From Channa striata (lineage: Eukaryota; Chordata; Actinopteri; Anabantiformes; Channidae): DNA of 64,000 nucleotides. Of the stretch, positions 13,143 to 24,518 are shown piece by piece. Numbering within the stretch: position 1 is the first letter of the stretch; the number at the start of each line of letters is the position of its first letter. The notes under the pieces are model-generated. The model was given only the letters and a program-made list of their open reading frames with translations, had not been told where the DNA came from and did no database searches. The stretch covers positions 24,851,498-24,915,497 of the forward strand of contig CM065174.1 in assembly GCA_033026295.1 (NCBI GenBank), read 5' to 3'. A program made the translations under genes and the position numbers.

Positions 13143-13190
13143 GTCTCTCTGCCTTTGAGTTAATACTGTTATGTAAGTTAATATTGTTAT
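13143..13190 (+). repeat. Left direct repeat flanking an L2 fragment
   Basis: Imperfect direct copy of 14028-14073, both ending GTTAATATTGTTAT. Together they bracket the L2 fragment at 13189-13998. Confidence 0.75.
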
Positions 13191-13998
13191 ATTTCACCTT
13201 CATTAGCTTCTCTCCATTGGCTTCCCATTAAATGAAGAATAAAATTTAAAACCCTTCTTCTTACCTATAAAGCTCTAAACAGTCAAGCTTAATCCTACCT
13301 AAAAGCTCTCCTAGTACCATATCATCCTAATAGACCCATTCGGTCTCAGAATGCAGGCCTACTTGTGGTTCCCAGAATTTCCAGAAGTAGAATGGGAGGC
13401 AGAGCCTTTAGCTATCAAGCTCCTCTCCTGTAGAACCAGCACCCAGTCCAGATTTGGGAAGCAGACACCCTTTTTATTTTTAAGACTAGGCTCAAAACCT
13501 TCATCTTTGATAAAGCTTATAGTTAGTCATAGTCATGCTGCTATAGGCTTAGACTGCTGGGGGACACGATGCACTGAGCCAATTTCCTTTTCTCTTTCCT
13601 CTCACCCCACATTTATATGTTACCACTATAGGATTAACTCTGTCTTCATTCTCCCTTAGTTGTGACTCCCCCTCTATGTCTCCCTCTCTCTGTCCATGTC
13701 CTCAGGTGTCCCCGGCTTTGGAGCTGTGTGTCTTCCAGTACGCAGCTACTGGTCCTACCAACGTGCCCAATGTTTTTTTGTTGCTTTTGCTCTTTTCTTT
13801 TCTCTCTCCACTTTCCACTCACCCCAACCGCCCACCCTGAGCCTGGTTTTGCTGAGGGAGGTTTCTTCTGTTAAAGGGGGTTTTTCCTCTCCACTTTTCA
13901 AAAGGGGGATTTGTTGGGTTTTCTCTAAATGTCGTTATAATCTTGACTTAATTGTAAATTGGCACTATATAAATAAAGTTTAACTGAATTGAATTATA
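13189..13998 (+). mobile_element. L2-type LINE, short 3' fragment (copy 2)
   Basis: A 5'-truncated L2 that starts in the RT C-terminal domain (ISPSLASLHWLP region) and runs through the DKAYS stop and the 3' UTR. The tail near 13955-13998 includes TATATAAATAAAGTTTAACT and a GAATTGAATT run. The UTR lost some bases relative to the other copies, for example in the AAGGCAGATGG block. No usable frame remains, and the frame open at 13351-13659 is a shadow. The fragment is bracketed by 46-48-base direct repeats. Confidence 0.9.
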
Positions 13999-14027
13999 CC
14001 ATTTGAGAGAGTTTTCTTATAGTCCAG

Positions 14028-14073
14028 GTCTCTACCTTTGAGTTTATACTCTTATGTGAGTTAATATTGTTAT
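14028..14073 (+). repeat. Right direct repeat flanking an L2 fragment
   Basis: Imperfect direct copy of 13143-13190, beginning at GGTCTCTACCTTTGAG and ending GTTAATATTGTTAT. Confidence 0.75.
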
Positions 14074-14280
14074 ACAGAGTTTGGTTGGAGCTCAGGTGTC
14101 TTTGTTGAGTATTATATGATCAGTAGTACATGTGATAATAACTGCATCAGTAGTTCATATGTATAAATAAACCTTTTGCACTCCCAGCGCTTCTCAGCTT
14201 CTGCTTTTGATTCCTTTGGTTACATTATCTAGTTACGGTAACCTTTACAGTATCTAGTAACGGTAACCTTTACATAATTC
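14074..14280 (+). other. Possible LTR-like sequence with a short tandem repeat
   Basis: Contains TATAAATAAACC near 14163, which resembles an LTR or polyadenylation context. It then has two copies of a 23-24-base unit at about 14227-14274 (shared core GGTAACCTTTACA). An LTR origin is a guess; no paired LTR or polymerase is visible. Confidence 0.25.
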
Positions 14281-14634
14281 GACAAAAAAGTTGCAGCCCA
14301 AACTAATTTGATAGAAAAATAAAATTAGGATACAACTGTTTAGGAATATGCATCAGTAAAGCACAATACATAAAGTAAATTCCATGTGACTTAAAAGGGC
14401 TACAGCACACATTTTCAACTTGCTTTCTACAGCTCTAGTTCACCAACTTCACGTTATCAATCGTTAGCTATTAACTTTTGTTAATAGCACTATAGTCCAG
14501 AAGGTACCTTCTCTTGAGAGGCCCAGTAGGTCATTATCATGGGGTAATATGTTCCACTTTAGCATACAAATATTTTCTTATAAGAGACATCAACCACCTG
14601 CACTGACCTCCAACCTGGAAAGGGTTTTATCTGT
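14281..14634. other. Unassigned spacer
   Basis: No gene or repeat recognised. Confidence 0.4.
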
Positions 14635-15905
14635 AACTGTACCTTTAATTGTGAAGCCCTTTAAAACAACTAGGTTGAACAAAGTGCTGTAGAGGTTAAA
14701 ACATAAAATATTCATAAAAAAAATAAAATAAAAACAGCACATTTCTATGAAAGTAATAACAATTAACAACTGACAGATAAAATGATGTCAAAGTGCAAAC
14801 TGTGTCAAATGCCAGTTAAAATAAATTGGTATAAATGCAGAGAGGTATAGTGGGGCAGCAAAATTTAAACATTTAAAAACAAATTAGAAGTTTAAAATGG
14901 ATCCTAAAATGCACAGGCAGCCAGTGAAGAGAAGATAAAATAGGTGTGCTCATTTTTTCGAATGCTAGTTAAAAGAGGTGGTGCAGCATTTTGGATAAGC
15001 TGCATTCGAGAGGTCAATGACTGACTGACGTCATAATAAAGTGCACCACAGTAATACAGCTGGGTGGAAACAAAGGCATGGATTACTGTTTCAAAGACTA
15101 CTTAGTAAGAACTAGCTTAGCTTTGGCCAGTTTCCTCAGGTGTAAAAAACTAGACTTAACAACAGAACGACTCTGGCTGTCAAGCTTTGGGTGAGTTTCC
15201 ATTTTAAACCCAAGGTTAACAATTTCAAACTTGGCGTATTCAGCCAAGGGACCCAAGTCTGCAGGGGTACCAGCCCCTTTAGATGAGTTAGTTCCCAGTA
15301 CCATTACCTCAGTCTTTGAATCATTAAAATGTAAAAAGTTAAGAGCCATCCAGGCCTTAAAGTCCTTTAAACAGTCAAATAATGAGCTGACAGAGAAACC
15401 ATCCTTCTTATTAAGAGGGACATAGATTTGACAGCCATCAGCATAAGAGTGAATAGAGATGCCATGTTTTCTGAGGATGGAGCCTAGGGGCAGCAAATGC
15501 AAAGAAAACAGGATAGGGCCTTAAATAGAGCCTTGTAGAACCCCACAGGTCAGGAGCAAAGGACAGGAAGTCTCCAAGCTGGACACAAAAGTTCTGTCCT
15601 TTCAGTCGGACCTGAACCAACTCAGAGCCGGGCCCTTTATACCAACCCAGTGTTCTAGGCATGAGATCAAAATATCATGGTCCACTGTATAAAATGCAGC
15701 AGTTAAATCAAGCAGTACAAGGACCACACAGTCACCAGAATCAGAGGCTAGGAGAATGTCATTAAATACTCGCAGTAGAACAGATTCAGTACTGTGTATT
15801 GTTTTAAAACCAGATTGAAAGATCTCTAAAAGGTTGTGCTCAATTAAAAATGCTATTAACTGGCTATAAACGATTTTCTCTAAAAGCTTTGATAAAAAAG
15901 GTACA
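14635..15905 (-). mobile_element. Rex1/CR1-like LINE, RT and 3' end
   Basis: On the minus strand the RT can be followed from about 15900: PFLSKLLEKIVYSQL, FQSGFKTIHSTESVLLRVFND, LLDLTAAFYTVDHDIL, then a degraded stretch, and the motif-C region at 15434-15445. The element continues through KSSFLHLRKLAKA and a degraded LQ-IQNAA segment near 15000. The 3' end near 14640 has ACAGCACTTTGTTCAACC and TTTTAAAGGGCTT, reminiscent of Rex1-type tails. Family attribution is from memory. Stops and frameshifts make it inactive. Confidence 0.75.
15098..15502 (-). pseudogene. Rex1/CR1-like RT fragment with mutated YADD box
   Basis: A 134-codon segment opens with LPLGSILRKHGISIHSYADG and continues through a MALNFLHFNDSKTEVMVLG segment, typical of the RT palm and thumb. 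The catalytic motif C is YADG rather than YADD (15434-15445). The second catalytic aspartate is lost, so even a reading frame restored elsewhere would not give an active enzyme. The 3' continuation is frameshifted. The open frame on the plus strand at 15231-15425 is a shadow. Confidence 0.8.
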
Positions 15906-16640
15906 CTGAGGGTGTGTCAGTCGGCCACTGAAGGAGCTGCACAGAACCTCTACTGCCTGATGCAGCGGGTGAGAGGTTTCGTCCATGATGGATGTCAGCT
16001 TAGCCTACATTCTCCTGTCCCCCACCTCCTCCACAGAGTCCAGTGGGCAACCCAGGACAGAACTGCCTCTCCTGACTAGCTTGTTCAGTCTGTTTCTGTC
16101 CCGGTCTGTGCTGCCTGAACCCCAGCAAACTACAGCGTAGCACAGAGCTGAGGCCATCACAGAGTCATAGAATGTCCTTAACATGGGCCTGCACACGCCA
16201 AAGGACCCTCAGTCCAGTCCAATTTGTGGTTGAGGTCACCACCCAGGTACTTAAACATCACCCAGGTACTTTTCCTCTCAATGTCAGAGCCCTGGATGTT
16301 AACCGGTGTGAACGGTAGTGTCTTCCTCCACCAAGCCCACAAAGTCCATGATGACTGACCTGTACTGGCTGAGTCATTAGATAATTTTTGGATATGCCAT
16401 CTGCTAGTGTTGTAGGTGAAGTCCGAGGTGTATAGAATGTTTTATGTCCATCCTGCATGATCCGCACACGACTGTTGACAGGTGGCCTAACATTCAGTAA
16501 AGACTGATATCTGTACACCAGCGAGAGTTGGCAGAGAATTGACATTGTTAAAGATATATGTCAAAAACAGCTCAAACACAAACAAAGTTTGGAACAACAG
16601 GTGGCAGGCCAGATACCCATTCGCCATCTTGTCTGTAAAA
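15906..16640 (-). mobile_element. LINE relic, 3' RT region joined to possible 5' region
   Basis: On the minus strand, 16196-16005 encodes LRTFYDSVMASALCYAVVCW followed by NKLVRRGSSVLGCPLDSVEE and GDRRM. This is the C-terminal region of a non-LTR RT that is frequent in fish. Just upstream, VNIQGSDIE and FKYLGGDLNHKLDW (16310-16210, frame-broken) precede it in the usual order. The far upstream part, 16640-16400, starts CAAGATGGCGAATGG and could be the element's 5' region, which would mean a large internal deletion. The start of the joined region is inferred. It abuts the Rex1-like copy on its left. Confidence 0.65.
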
Positions 16641-17489
16641 CATAGTAATTGTCAAGTAATTATCACAAGCACTAATGAGCTTCACTGAACAACTACAATT
16701 ACATTATTGTAATGGTACACTATTTTGACCCGCAGTGGGTACTTTCCATGCCTTGACTATTTCAAAGACAGGGGAGAGACATTTTGCTCACTTTATCTAG
16801 GCAGAAATATAGTGCCTGACCCTCTCATTAATACTATGTGTCCATTGCTATATTGATGAGTATTGTTTTACAGTAAATTCTGGCTAGCTACAACGTGTGA
16901 TTAATCACATTGAACTATAAACAGTCACGCCATTAATTACATTTAAATATTGTATTTGCCTGACTACAGTGAGCTGCATGTTACAGATGAGGTTATTATG
17001 TGTTCGTATGTGCAAATGTATATGTACTCAGTGACAAATAAAGGATGTTTTTTAATTACTTCCAGTGACCAAATTATTAATGGACAGGGTAGCCAGTTAT
17101 TTAGATCTATATGGCCCACGTAGACTGGAATCTGTAGAGGTGCCCCATTGAACCACACTCCCAACAAACAGGTAGGTCTAATGACTGGCTGTTCACATAC
17201 AGTGAAAATGAACTTATTTAAGTTCTAATCATATCCTTAGGTGGTAATTCGTTTGGAATTAGAATGGCACAAACCTTCACTTTACCTTGCACTTAAGTTG
17301 TGGTATCCTGTCATTTGTTTTTGTGTATCCTCCATGACTCATTCTAGTTTTTTCATTGTTTGGATGAATTATTTTTTACACATCTGTGAATGAACAGCTG
17401 TGTTTCAGGATCCACTGTTTTACTTATATTTACCTATAGTTATCATGGCAGCTGTCTTAGCTTTGTTATTTGTGGCCCTTATTAATACT
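16641..17489. other. Unassigned spacer
   Basis: AT-rich, no gene or repeat recognised. Confidence 0.4.
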
Positions 17490-17711
17490 GTGGCGCAGTA
17501 GGTAGCGTGGTCGTCCACCAGTCCTACAGTTGTTTGTCTAATCCCCAGCTCCTCTGGTCACATGTCGAAGTCTTCTTGAGCAAGACACTGAACCCCCACT
17601 TAGTTGCTCCCGGTGCAACTGGTTGCTCCCCCACTAGTGTGAGTCCAGTGTAAAGCGCTTTGACTATCAACAGATAGAAAAGTGCTATATAAGTGCAGTC
17701 CATTTACCATA
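17490..17711 (+). mobile_element. tRNA-derived SINE
   Basis: The 5' end has an intact-looking RNA polymerase III A box, TGGCGCAGTAGG at 17491-17502. A degenerate B box follows near 17530-17545 (GTTTGTCTAATCC). The body contains a GACACTGAACCCC-like block, then AAAGCGCTTTGA. The 3' tail is AGTGCTATATAAGTGCAGTC and CATTTACCAT. Inverted relatives occur at 28231-28480 and 32926-33150. SINEs have no protein and are thought to borrow a LINE's RT through the shared tail. The degenerate B box suggests an old copy. Confidence 0.8.
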
Positions 17712-18974
17712 ACCTTCCTTCTGGACTGAGTTTAGTTTTTTAGCTATTTTTGTTTCAATTTATGCACTTAATCGTTTAATCACATGCATTTTTTCCAGGT
17801 GGCGGCTGGGTCGGTAGACCAAGGTGTGTCCGATGCTATGCTGTCATTTCCAATAATAGACTGCTTCTCTTTGGAGGAAAGCAAGTGTGGTGCTTTGTTT
17901 AAAATATTTACATGAGCTTTAATAATGATGGTGACTGCAGCACAAAGACCAAGGAAGCCAAGGAGAAAAAAATTGCTTGGGATTTCAGTTGGAATCAGCC
18001 CTGGTGTATCCCATTAAAATATCATACATCCCATTGCACATGCTCACTCTACTCTGCTTAATTGCCATTTGGTCCGAAGTTGGCTTTGAGGTGCTTCAAG
18101 GCTGGTGCAGACAAAGAGGCAGAGAGAGAGGGAGGTTCATCCTGAGTTTGAGCTTAACAGTGATGTAACTGTGGATGATGGCTGTGCCGCAGTCAATTTA
18201 GAATTCAGTATCCTCAGACGACCTCAACCCCCTCCCCCTTCCTTCTTCTTCGTCTGTCTCTGCCTCCCTCCTTTCTCCCCACTATCTATTTTCTCCTCAT
18301 GCTGGTATCATTTAACTCCTCCACACCCTGTTTTTCTCTTTTTTTAGGGGCAACAAAAATTTGCAACTAGTCTTTCATACCCTTGTGCAGACTCCTCTTT
18401 TCTTGTCTTCTTTCTCCTATCTCCTCTTCTTTGTGTCAATTTGTGCATGCATCACTGCTGTTGCTTTAATCCTGTCCAGCATCCCTCCTCTCCTCTCAGA
18501 CTGCAGCAATAACCTACACACATATACTGAATAATATCACCTCTAACATTTGCTTCAATAGGGCTCAGGCAGCATCAGACCACTTTGCATGTTGCAAACT
18601 GTCCACACACAAACAGAAAAGATACTAATTGGATAACCTTGTTGTTTTCACAACAGTATGTCCCCCAGATGTATTTAGCTCCACTATACTGTTTGTTTAT
18701 TGCCTCTCTACACATCTAAATTTCTCCCTGCACCACTCTAATCATTGTTCGTTTCCCCTCCCTCCCCCATGTCAATTCAAGCACTTCGTGTTTGCCACTC
18801 TTGCAGTTTGATACACACAATATTGTTAATGCAAAAAAAAGAAAATTATATGAATTAAATATAGCAGTAATGCCATCTAAACAGAATATTTATAACACCT
18901 AACCACTAAAACAAGAGTGTTTTGAAAGTTATAAAACTATTTAAGTTTATTCATACATTTCTGTGTGTGAGGGT
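17712..18974. other. Unassigned region with pyrimidine-rich tracts
   Basis: Pyrimidine-rich tracts lie at about 18225-18430 and 18720-18770. A TTTTTTCCAG acceptor-like site ends at 17798. It is followed by about 36 codons of open sequence (frame with GSVDQGVSDAMLSF) without a convincing donor. No gene called. Confidence 0.35.
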
Positions 18975-19260
18975 ATGTCTTTAAAGCCTTCTGTCGACAT
19001 TTTCTTAATTAATACCATTTTTGTGGGGACATTTTGGTGTTATGAGGACATTTTAGCTCATCCACACAACTTCAAAAGGCTTTTTGAGTGTCAAGACTGA
19101 GTTTTATGGTCAGGGTTAGAATTAGGTTTTGGTTAGGGTTAGGTTTAGGCATTCAGTTGTGATGGTTAGGGTTAGGGTAAGGGGCTAGGAATAGCATTAT
19201 GCCAACTATTGTCCTTACAAGTATAGAACCAAAAACGTGTGTGTGTGTGTGTGTGTGTGT
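18975..19260 (+). repeat. Teleost interspersed repeat with TTAGGG-like units
   Basis: GTGGGGACATTTTGGTG at about 19022, then AGGACATTTTAGCT and AAAAGGCTTTTTGAGTGTC. After that come several GGTTAGGGTTAGG-like units (19110-19180), and the repeat ends in a run of 12 GT dinucleotides at 19237-19260. This combination is a dispersed repeat I recognise from many teleosts. The internal units resemble the vertebrate telomere hexamer. Orientation is given relative to the usual reading. Left boundary approximate. Confidence 0.75.
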
Positions 19261-22200
19261 TCATTCTCATCCCTCTCTCCTCTCTCTCTGACTGATGGAG
19301 GGTGGGGTAATCTGCACTGGTTGCCATGACACCAGACAGCTCTTGCTTTGCAAAGGCACATAGCTTCCACTCTGCTCTATTTCCCCGGAGCCCTTCGCTC
19401 AGGAGCATGCATGCATCTGTGTCTGTTTGTGCCTATGAATCTGGGAGATTCATATATTAATGTACAAAGCTAAATGGAAAAATGGAACACAGAGAGAGCT
19501 TATTTACTGTCTCTACATCTCGAACAGAAGGGGAAATAAAGGAAACAACACCTAGGGAAAATAAAGATATTCAGTGTAAATATCTAAAATCTGTCTCAAA
19601 AAACTACTATATAGAGTATGTAAATATTTTTTAGACATTTTTCATTTTTAATCAACTTCAACTTGATACTCAATCTGTTAACATCTGCATCCTCAATCAA
19701 CTCATAAGAAGTCTGTGTTAGTCCAAATGTAAATAGAGGGTGTTTGTAATTTATATATATATATATTTCCCTTTATTTTAAATACACTATTCGTTTTGAC
19801 TTTAGGAAATGACTTCCTGCGGCTGAAACAATTTAAGTATAGCTAAACGTGTTTTATATTCATTTCCAGACACACAGCAACCTGATTTACATCATATACT
19901 GTAGAGTCCAAATTAAGGCCTAGGATATTTGTTCAAGCTCCAGTGAAGGTCACCGTTAATGGATCAAAGATCACAACAGGGAATAATGCAGATGGTGATA
20001 AGGAGGAAGAGAAAGCTTGAAAAGATTAACATTACTGACATGGTTTGTTGGATGTAATTGTTTTGTATTTATGAAAAAAATTTTAGCAAAAGTTGTTCTT
20101 TATCTTGTAAACTAGCTATGTTTTGTATAGGAGGAGTATATTTCCCTATGTTGTGCTTAAGATTAAATTCTCTCAGCAAATACCTGTTACCAAACCAAAC
20201 CTGATGCAATTACTGTTTCTACTCTCAAAACGCAATCACAGTGTTTTGAACCACTCTCCTCACAACTCTCAGAATCCTAATAAAAGTGCCCATGCCAGCT
20301 CCTATCCATCTCCAGACTCCAGCCTAGATGAATAATTTAGCAGGCTGTATTTCCAGCCATCTGCTTCCCTTTCTCACTCATTCACTTGTTCCCTTGCTCA
20401 CTCAGCTTCCATCATTCTTTTTTTCCCATTCTCAGTAAAGTCTCTCAGTTCAGATTCTGCTCTATTTCTTATAATGGATTATGGTTTGTGATTGAACTGC
20501 ATATTCATTTAGAAATTTCCACCTCTTGTTGGTACTATCTTGACTGCAACCTATGCATCTGAATTACACTATACAGTCCAGTTATACACTAATGTCCGTA
20601 AACAGCAGGTTATTCACTGTCAAAGTAATGTTCATTTACCAACAAAAAAGGCCACATTTAGTGGGGTGAGGATTATGTTATTTGCTGGACAAGAGTATCA
20701 TGCAGCATTGGCCTTGACAATAGGTATACATTCTTTAGGTGATAAAGATCAGCATCTGCAACACTGCCTGTCAGAGCCCAGCAGAGGTCAGCCAAGTTCC
20801 TCTCTCCTGTCTGCATATAATGGCAGAGCGACCACATGTTCCTCCACCAGCATCGTATTCATTATCTGCGTGCAACAATTATGCTGCTTGAATGACCGAT
20901 TATCTTCCCATGCCTGCAGCTACAGCACGAGGGTTACAGTGTATTGTAAATGAATGCATAATTGCATATGTAGCAACTATTTGAGCAGACCAGTGTGGAC
21001 ATATGTAATTAAATAAAACAGCCATTGGGAATGGTCTGAAATGACAAAGAAAAAAAGGCAGGGAGGAAGAACCAGTAAACCAGCAGACAGACACTTTTCA
21101 CCGATGGTTAATGTTACTGCATGTTGACAATGCAGGTGTAAAGTTACTGATTCATTATGTTGGACTTATTTGCATGAGTCAAACACATTGTATCTCAAGT
21201 TGTTACCTTATACTGTACACTGCAAACAATCTATTACTCAGATATGTACAGATAACAACAGATACAATAAATGTGTATTGACATAAAAACAAATTCTACA
21301 CACAAAATACAAAATTAATTCCTCCTCACTATTCCATTCACTAATTTCTTTTACACACATTTACAACACAATTATCACAAATCTCATTAGTCTCTTTATA
21401 TTCATGCCTATAAACTTCACAATTTTTACATGTTACCAATGTAATAATAAACTTTGCTTTGTATCCATGGGTACAACCCTAGACAAGCATTATTTGTTAT
21501 CATGTAGATGTTCTGTTTACGTCGCATCCTACAAGAGTAAAATATGATAATGCTTGTGAACATTTCTAACACACCACTATTTGTTGCTGATTGTTGCTGA
21601 TGAATTCCATATTCATAAATGTTAAAGAAATTAAATAAGTTCAAGTTAATTAACTAGAAATACAGCAGGTTTGAAATAAAACAGCTCTCAAAGTACATCT
21701 GCTGTGGACTGTGACACACCAAGCCAGCATTTTCATCGGCCTAGATTTTGTGGTGCGTCCTGCACTGTCAGCACTAGTCAGACCACCATATGGGGCTTTT
21801 CACCGAATTCAACATGTTAAAGCACTGTTCTGCAATAGACTATTCTCTGATCAGATGTTTAACTTTGCAAATTAGTGTATGAGAAGAGATGATATTATCA
21901 ATGCCAGTACTATTTGTAGCTTCTTATTGGACACATCATCAATTAAAAGTAGTTATAAACTGTCTCTGGTGAGTGAGAGTGGTGTGAAGAGGGTGAGCTA
22001 ATGTTCTTTGTTTAAAGTTTGTATGTCTGTGGTTCCAGATCTTCTGCTTGTTCTTCATCTCAGAAAAAAGCAGAACATACAGCACTACTTGGCACAACAC
22101 AAAAGGCAACATGAGCTGATGCAGCAGTTAGTCTTTGTCGTTGCTACAGTAGTTCTTTGACGTTGGCTTGGTGTGTTATGGCCCCAGTGAGCACATTTAC

Positions 22201-22389
22201 TTTTTAAACTTCCCTGTGTGTGCAGACCTTTAAAACGAGGAGGAAAAAAGAAGGAGGGGGGATGGGGGAGGTTTGGGGGAGGAATGTGAGGTGCTGGTAA
22301 GGACCAAGAATAGGAAAGTATAAAGGAGCAGGAAGAAGAAGAGGCAAGACCAAGGACAAGAAGGGGGCTCAGGAGGGTGAGGAAAGGGG
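19261..22389. other. Unassigned region
   Basis: No gene recognised. The frame open at 20540-20953 (137 codons) begins at a non-ATG codon, has no domain pattern and is probably chance. The sequence from 20760 to 21080 is less AT-biased than its surroundings and could be conserved non-coding DNA, which only an alignment could show. Confidence 0.4.
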
Positions 22390-22660
22390 AGGGTGGGGGC
22401 TGCTGCTGCCGACGCCACTGCTGCTGCTGATGCCGGAGCACAGCGCGGCCAGGCTGAACCGAGTGAACTGCAGTGGAGGTCAGAGAGTCCAACATTCCTC
22501 TGGAACACTGTGTTTACACTGCGTAGGAGCTCAGGGTGGGGGGTTGCGAGGAGGACGACACACAGGGAAGGAAATCATCTCCCAGAGACACTCCTTTCAG
22601 AGAGGGAGCTTGTGTTTGTGTGTTCGAGAGAGAGAGAGAAAGAAAGAGGAAGAGTGAGTG
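22390..22660 (+). promoter_or_regulatory. GC-rich, CpG-containing patch, possible promoter/first exon
   Basis: This is the most GC-rich block in an AT-rich window. It has CTGCTG runs and several CpG sites (for example GCCGACGCC and CAGCGCGGCC). A GAGAGAGAGAGAAAGAAAG tract and a GTGAGT donor-like site near 22654 follow. A purine-rich, G-rich stretch precedes it (22240-22400). It could be a promoter and untranslated first exon of a host gene on either strand. No TATA box or coding exon could be tied to it. Confidence 0.25.
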
Positions 22661-22664
22661 TTGC

Positions 22665-22704
22665 TTATCCTGTAGGTCTATAGTGTGTTTCTATATTGGA
22701 GTAA
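22665..22704 (+). repeat. 40-bp exact direct repeat, left copy
   Basis: Identical to 24151-24190. It begins TTATCCTGTAGGTC and ends ATATTGGAGTAA. Not part of any element I recognise. Confidence 0.9.
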
Positions 22705-24150
22705 CTTGGTTCCAAAGTCCTTCACCCTGCCTCCCCCACCCTGCCTCCATCTGAAGCTATTTAAACCTACATCATCTACATATGACGATGGAGGGCTGTG
22801 TGCCCAATCATCAAAATCCACAGATTAAAGCTGCAATGTGAAAATGCTGTAATACACAGTGCCATTTGACCTGCATGAATTATGTATGTCATTTCCTAAC
22901 ATTTAAAACTGTGGAGTTTTATTAAATGTAATTTTTTTGGGACTTTGATTCTGCTATTTAATTAAATATAAGTGATTTTTTTGTCATGAGCATTTATTCA
23001 AGATTTTCATTAATAACATTTGAATTCATTATTTTAATTATACTGTGTTTCATAGCTAATACAATTAAATTTTTAAAACTTTGCCTGTTTAGTTAATGCT
23101 GTTTTATCTTTTATATGCAATGTTATCAGTTATAATATTTAAAAGAATATTACAAATATTTAGTTAATTCATTGTGTATTAAAATGTTTAATTAAATTTA
23201 AAAGAAATGTTTGTACAGAAACAAATTAAATATTAAATTTAAACAATGAATTTATAATAAAAGTGTAAATTTCATTTTTTCTCTACTTTTGTTGCTGACA
23301 TCTGAAAATAATCTGCAGCAGCAACTAAAATACAAATGCAGAAAAATCTAAATTATACATGCAATGATCCATTTGACTGTACCCAGACTGACAAAAGTTT
23401 TGTGTCATCAAACAGCAGCAAACTGGTGAACAGAGACGGTGAGCCTGCACTTTAACAGCCTGCCCATTTCTTTCATCCTATAAAAATGTTTCCTTTCCCC
23501 ATCTGCTGGTACATTAAAGAAACTACAGCACATGCTGTGACAACGCACATATTGCAGGACAGTACTGTAAGGCGTAGAGGTATCACTGAAAATCACTTTA
23601 TCAAGTATTTTTGAATAGTGTGTTCTAATGTTACTAATTAGGATTTATATTTAGTAGGTGGTGCAGTTTATAACAATACAATCAGCACAGAATTAAAGTG
23701 ACTTAAAACTAAAAGCTAAAAACACAACTGTTTCTTACAGATCAATGCATATGGGGAGAAGAATCTACTAACCAGGGTGAAAAAAAAAACACTTGAAAAG
23801 CCAAAAATGGCATAACATTTGCAGGGCAGTTGTTTTCCCAGACAGAAATGTTACTATTTAAATTTCGTGAATCTCCATCCTCTGTAAATATTTAGTGTTT
23901 CCTGTGCCAATGGGAAATTATCATGGTTGGCATCAGTCATAGTGACATTTCGGCAAATCACAGCAAAGCAGGAGACAATTGGCTGTCTGGGCTCTGGGCT
24001 GAATAATCAATTGGTCCCCAGACTGCTGCATAGCAACAGTAGTTGCAAAAGAGCAAAATACAGGCATGTGAGAATTTAACTAGATTCAAATCTAAAAACT
24101 TTGCATTTAAATCAATGTGTTGCTTCCTAGTCCTGACAGAGCAGGTGCTG
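22705..24150. other. AT-rich unassigned region
   Basis: Very AT-rich at 22910-23280. No gene or repeat recognised. Confidence 0.45.
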
Positions 24151-24190
24151 TTATCCTGTAGGTCTATAGTGTGTTTCTATATTGGAGTAA
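24151..24190 (+). repeat. 40-bp exact direct repeat, right copy
   Basis: Identical to 22665-22704, about 1.49 kb away in the same orientation. It is followed by TATATAATATATAGAGTAA. Confidence 0.9.
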
Positions 24191-24518
24191 TATATAATAT
24201 ATAGAGTAATATTAAGGAGCAGGCTTTATTTTTTATTGCTTTCAACAGATTGTAGTTTAATAATCTACAAATCACTCAGTTCTGGTTTTAATCTCCAGTC
24301 AAGTCAGAGATGAGTTAGGGCTTGAGTTTGTAGCCTCTTTTTCAGAGAGCCGACTGTCATTTGACATTCGATAGACATTTGACTTTAAGTCTGTTGCACA
24401 GTGACTTGGATCTTGTTGAAATTGAAAATTACAGAATAAAATTGTATTTTTTTGTAAAAAAAATATATAATAACAGGTGACAACTGAGTGACAACTCAGG
24501 ACACTAAGGTCATATCCT

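Noticed and set aside
17799..17907. Candidate internal exon after TTTTTTCCAG
   Set aside because: No good donor follows, the frame closes in 36 codons and no related exon is nearby.
19110..19180. True telomeric sequence
   Set aside because: The TTAGGG-like units are few and imperfect and sit inside a known type of dispersed repeat with GT end.
20540..20953. 137-codon open frame
   Set aside because: Starts at a non-ATG codon, has no recognisable domain or splice context, and its length is possible by chance in 64 kb.
22085..22508. Minus-strand frames rich in Q, P, S and L over the GC-rich patch
   Set aside because: Composition follows the CTG and purine-rich tracts, and two frames are open at once, which is typical of biased sequence.
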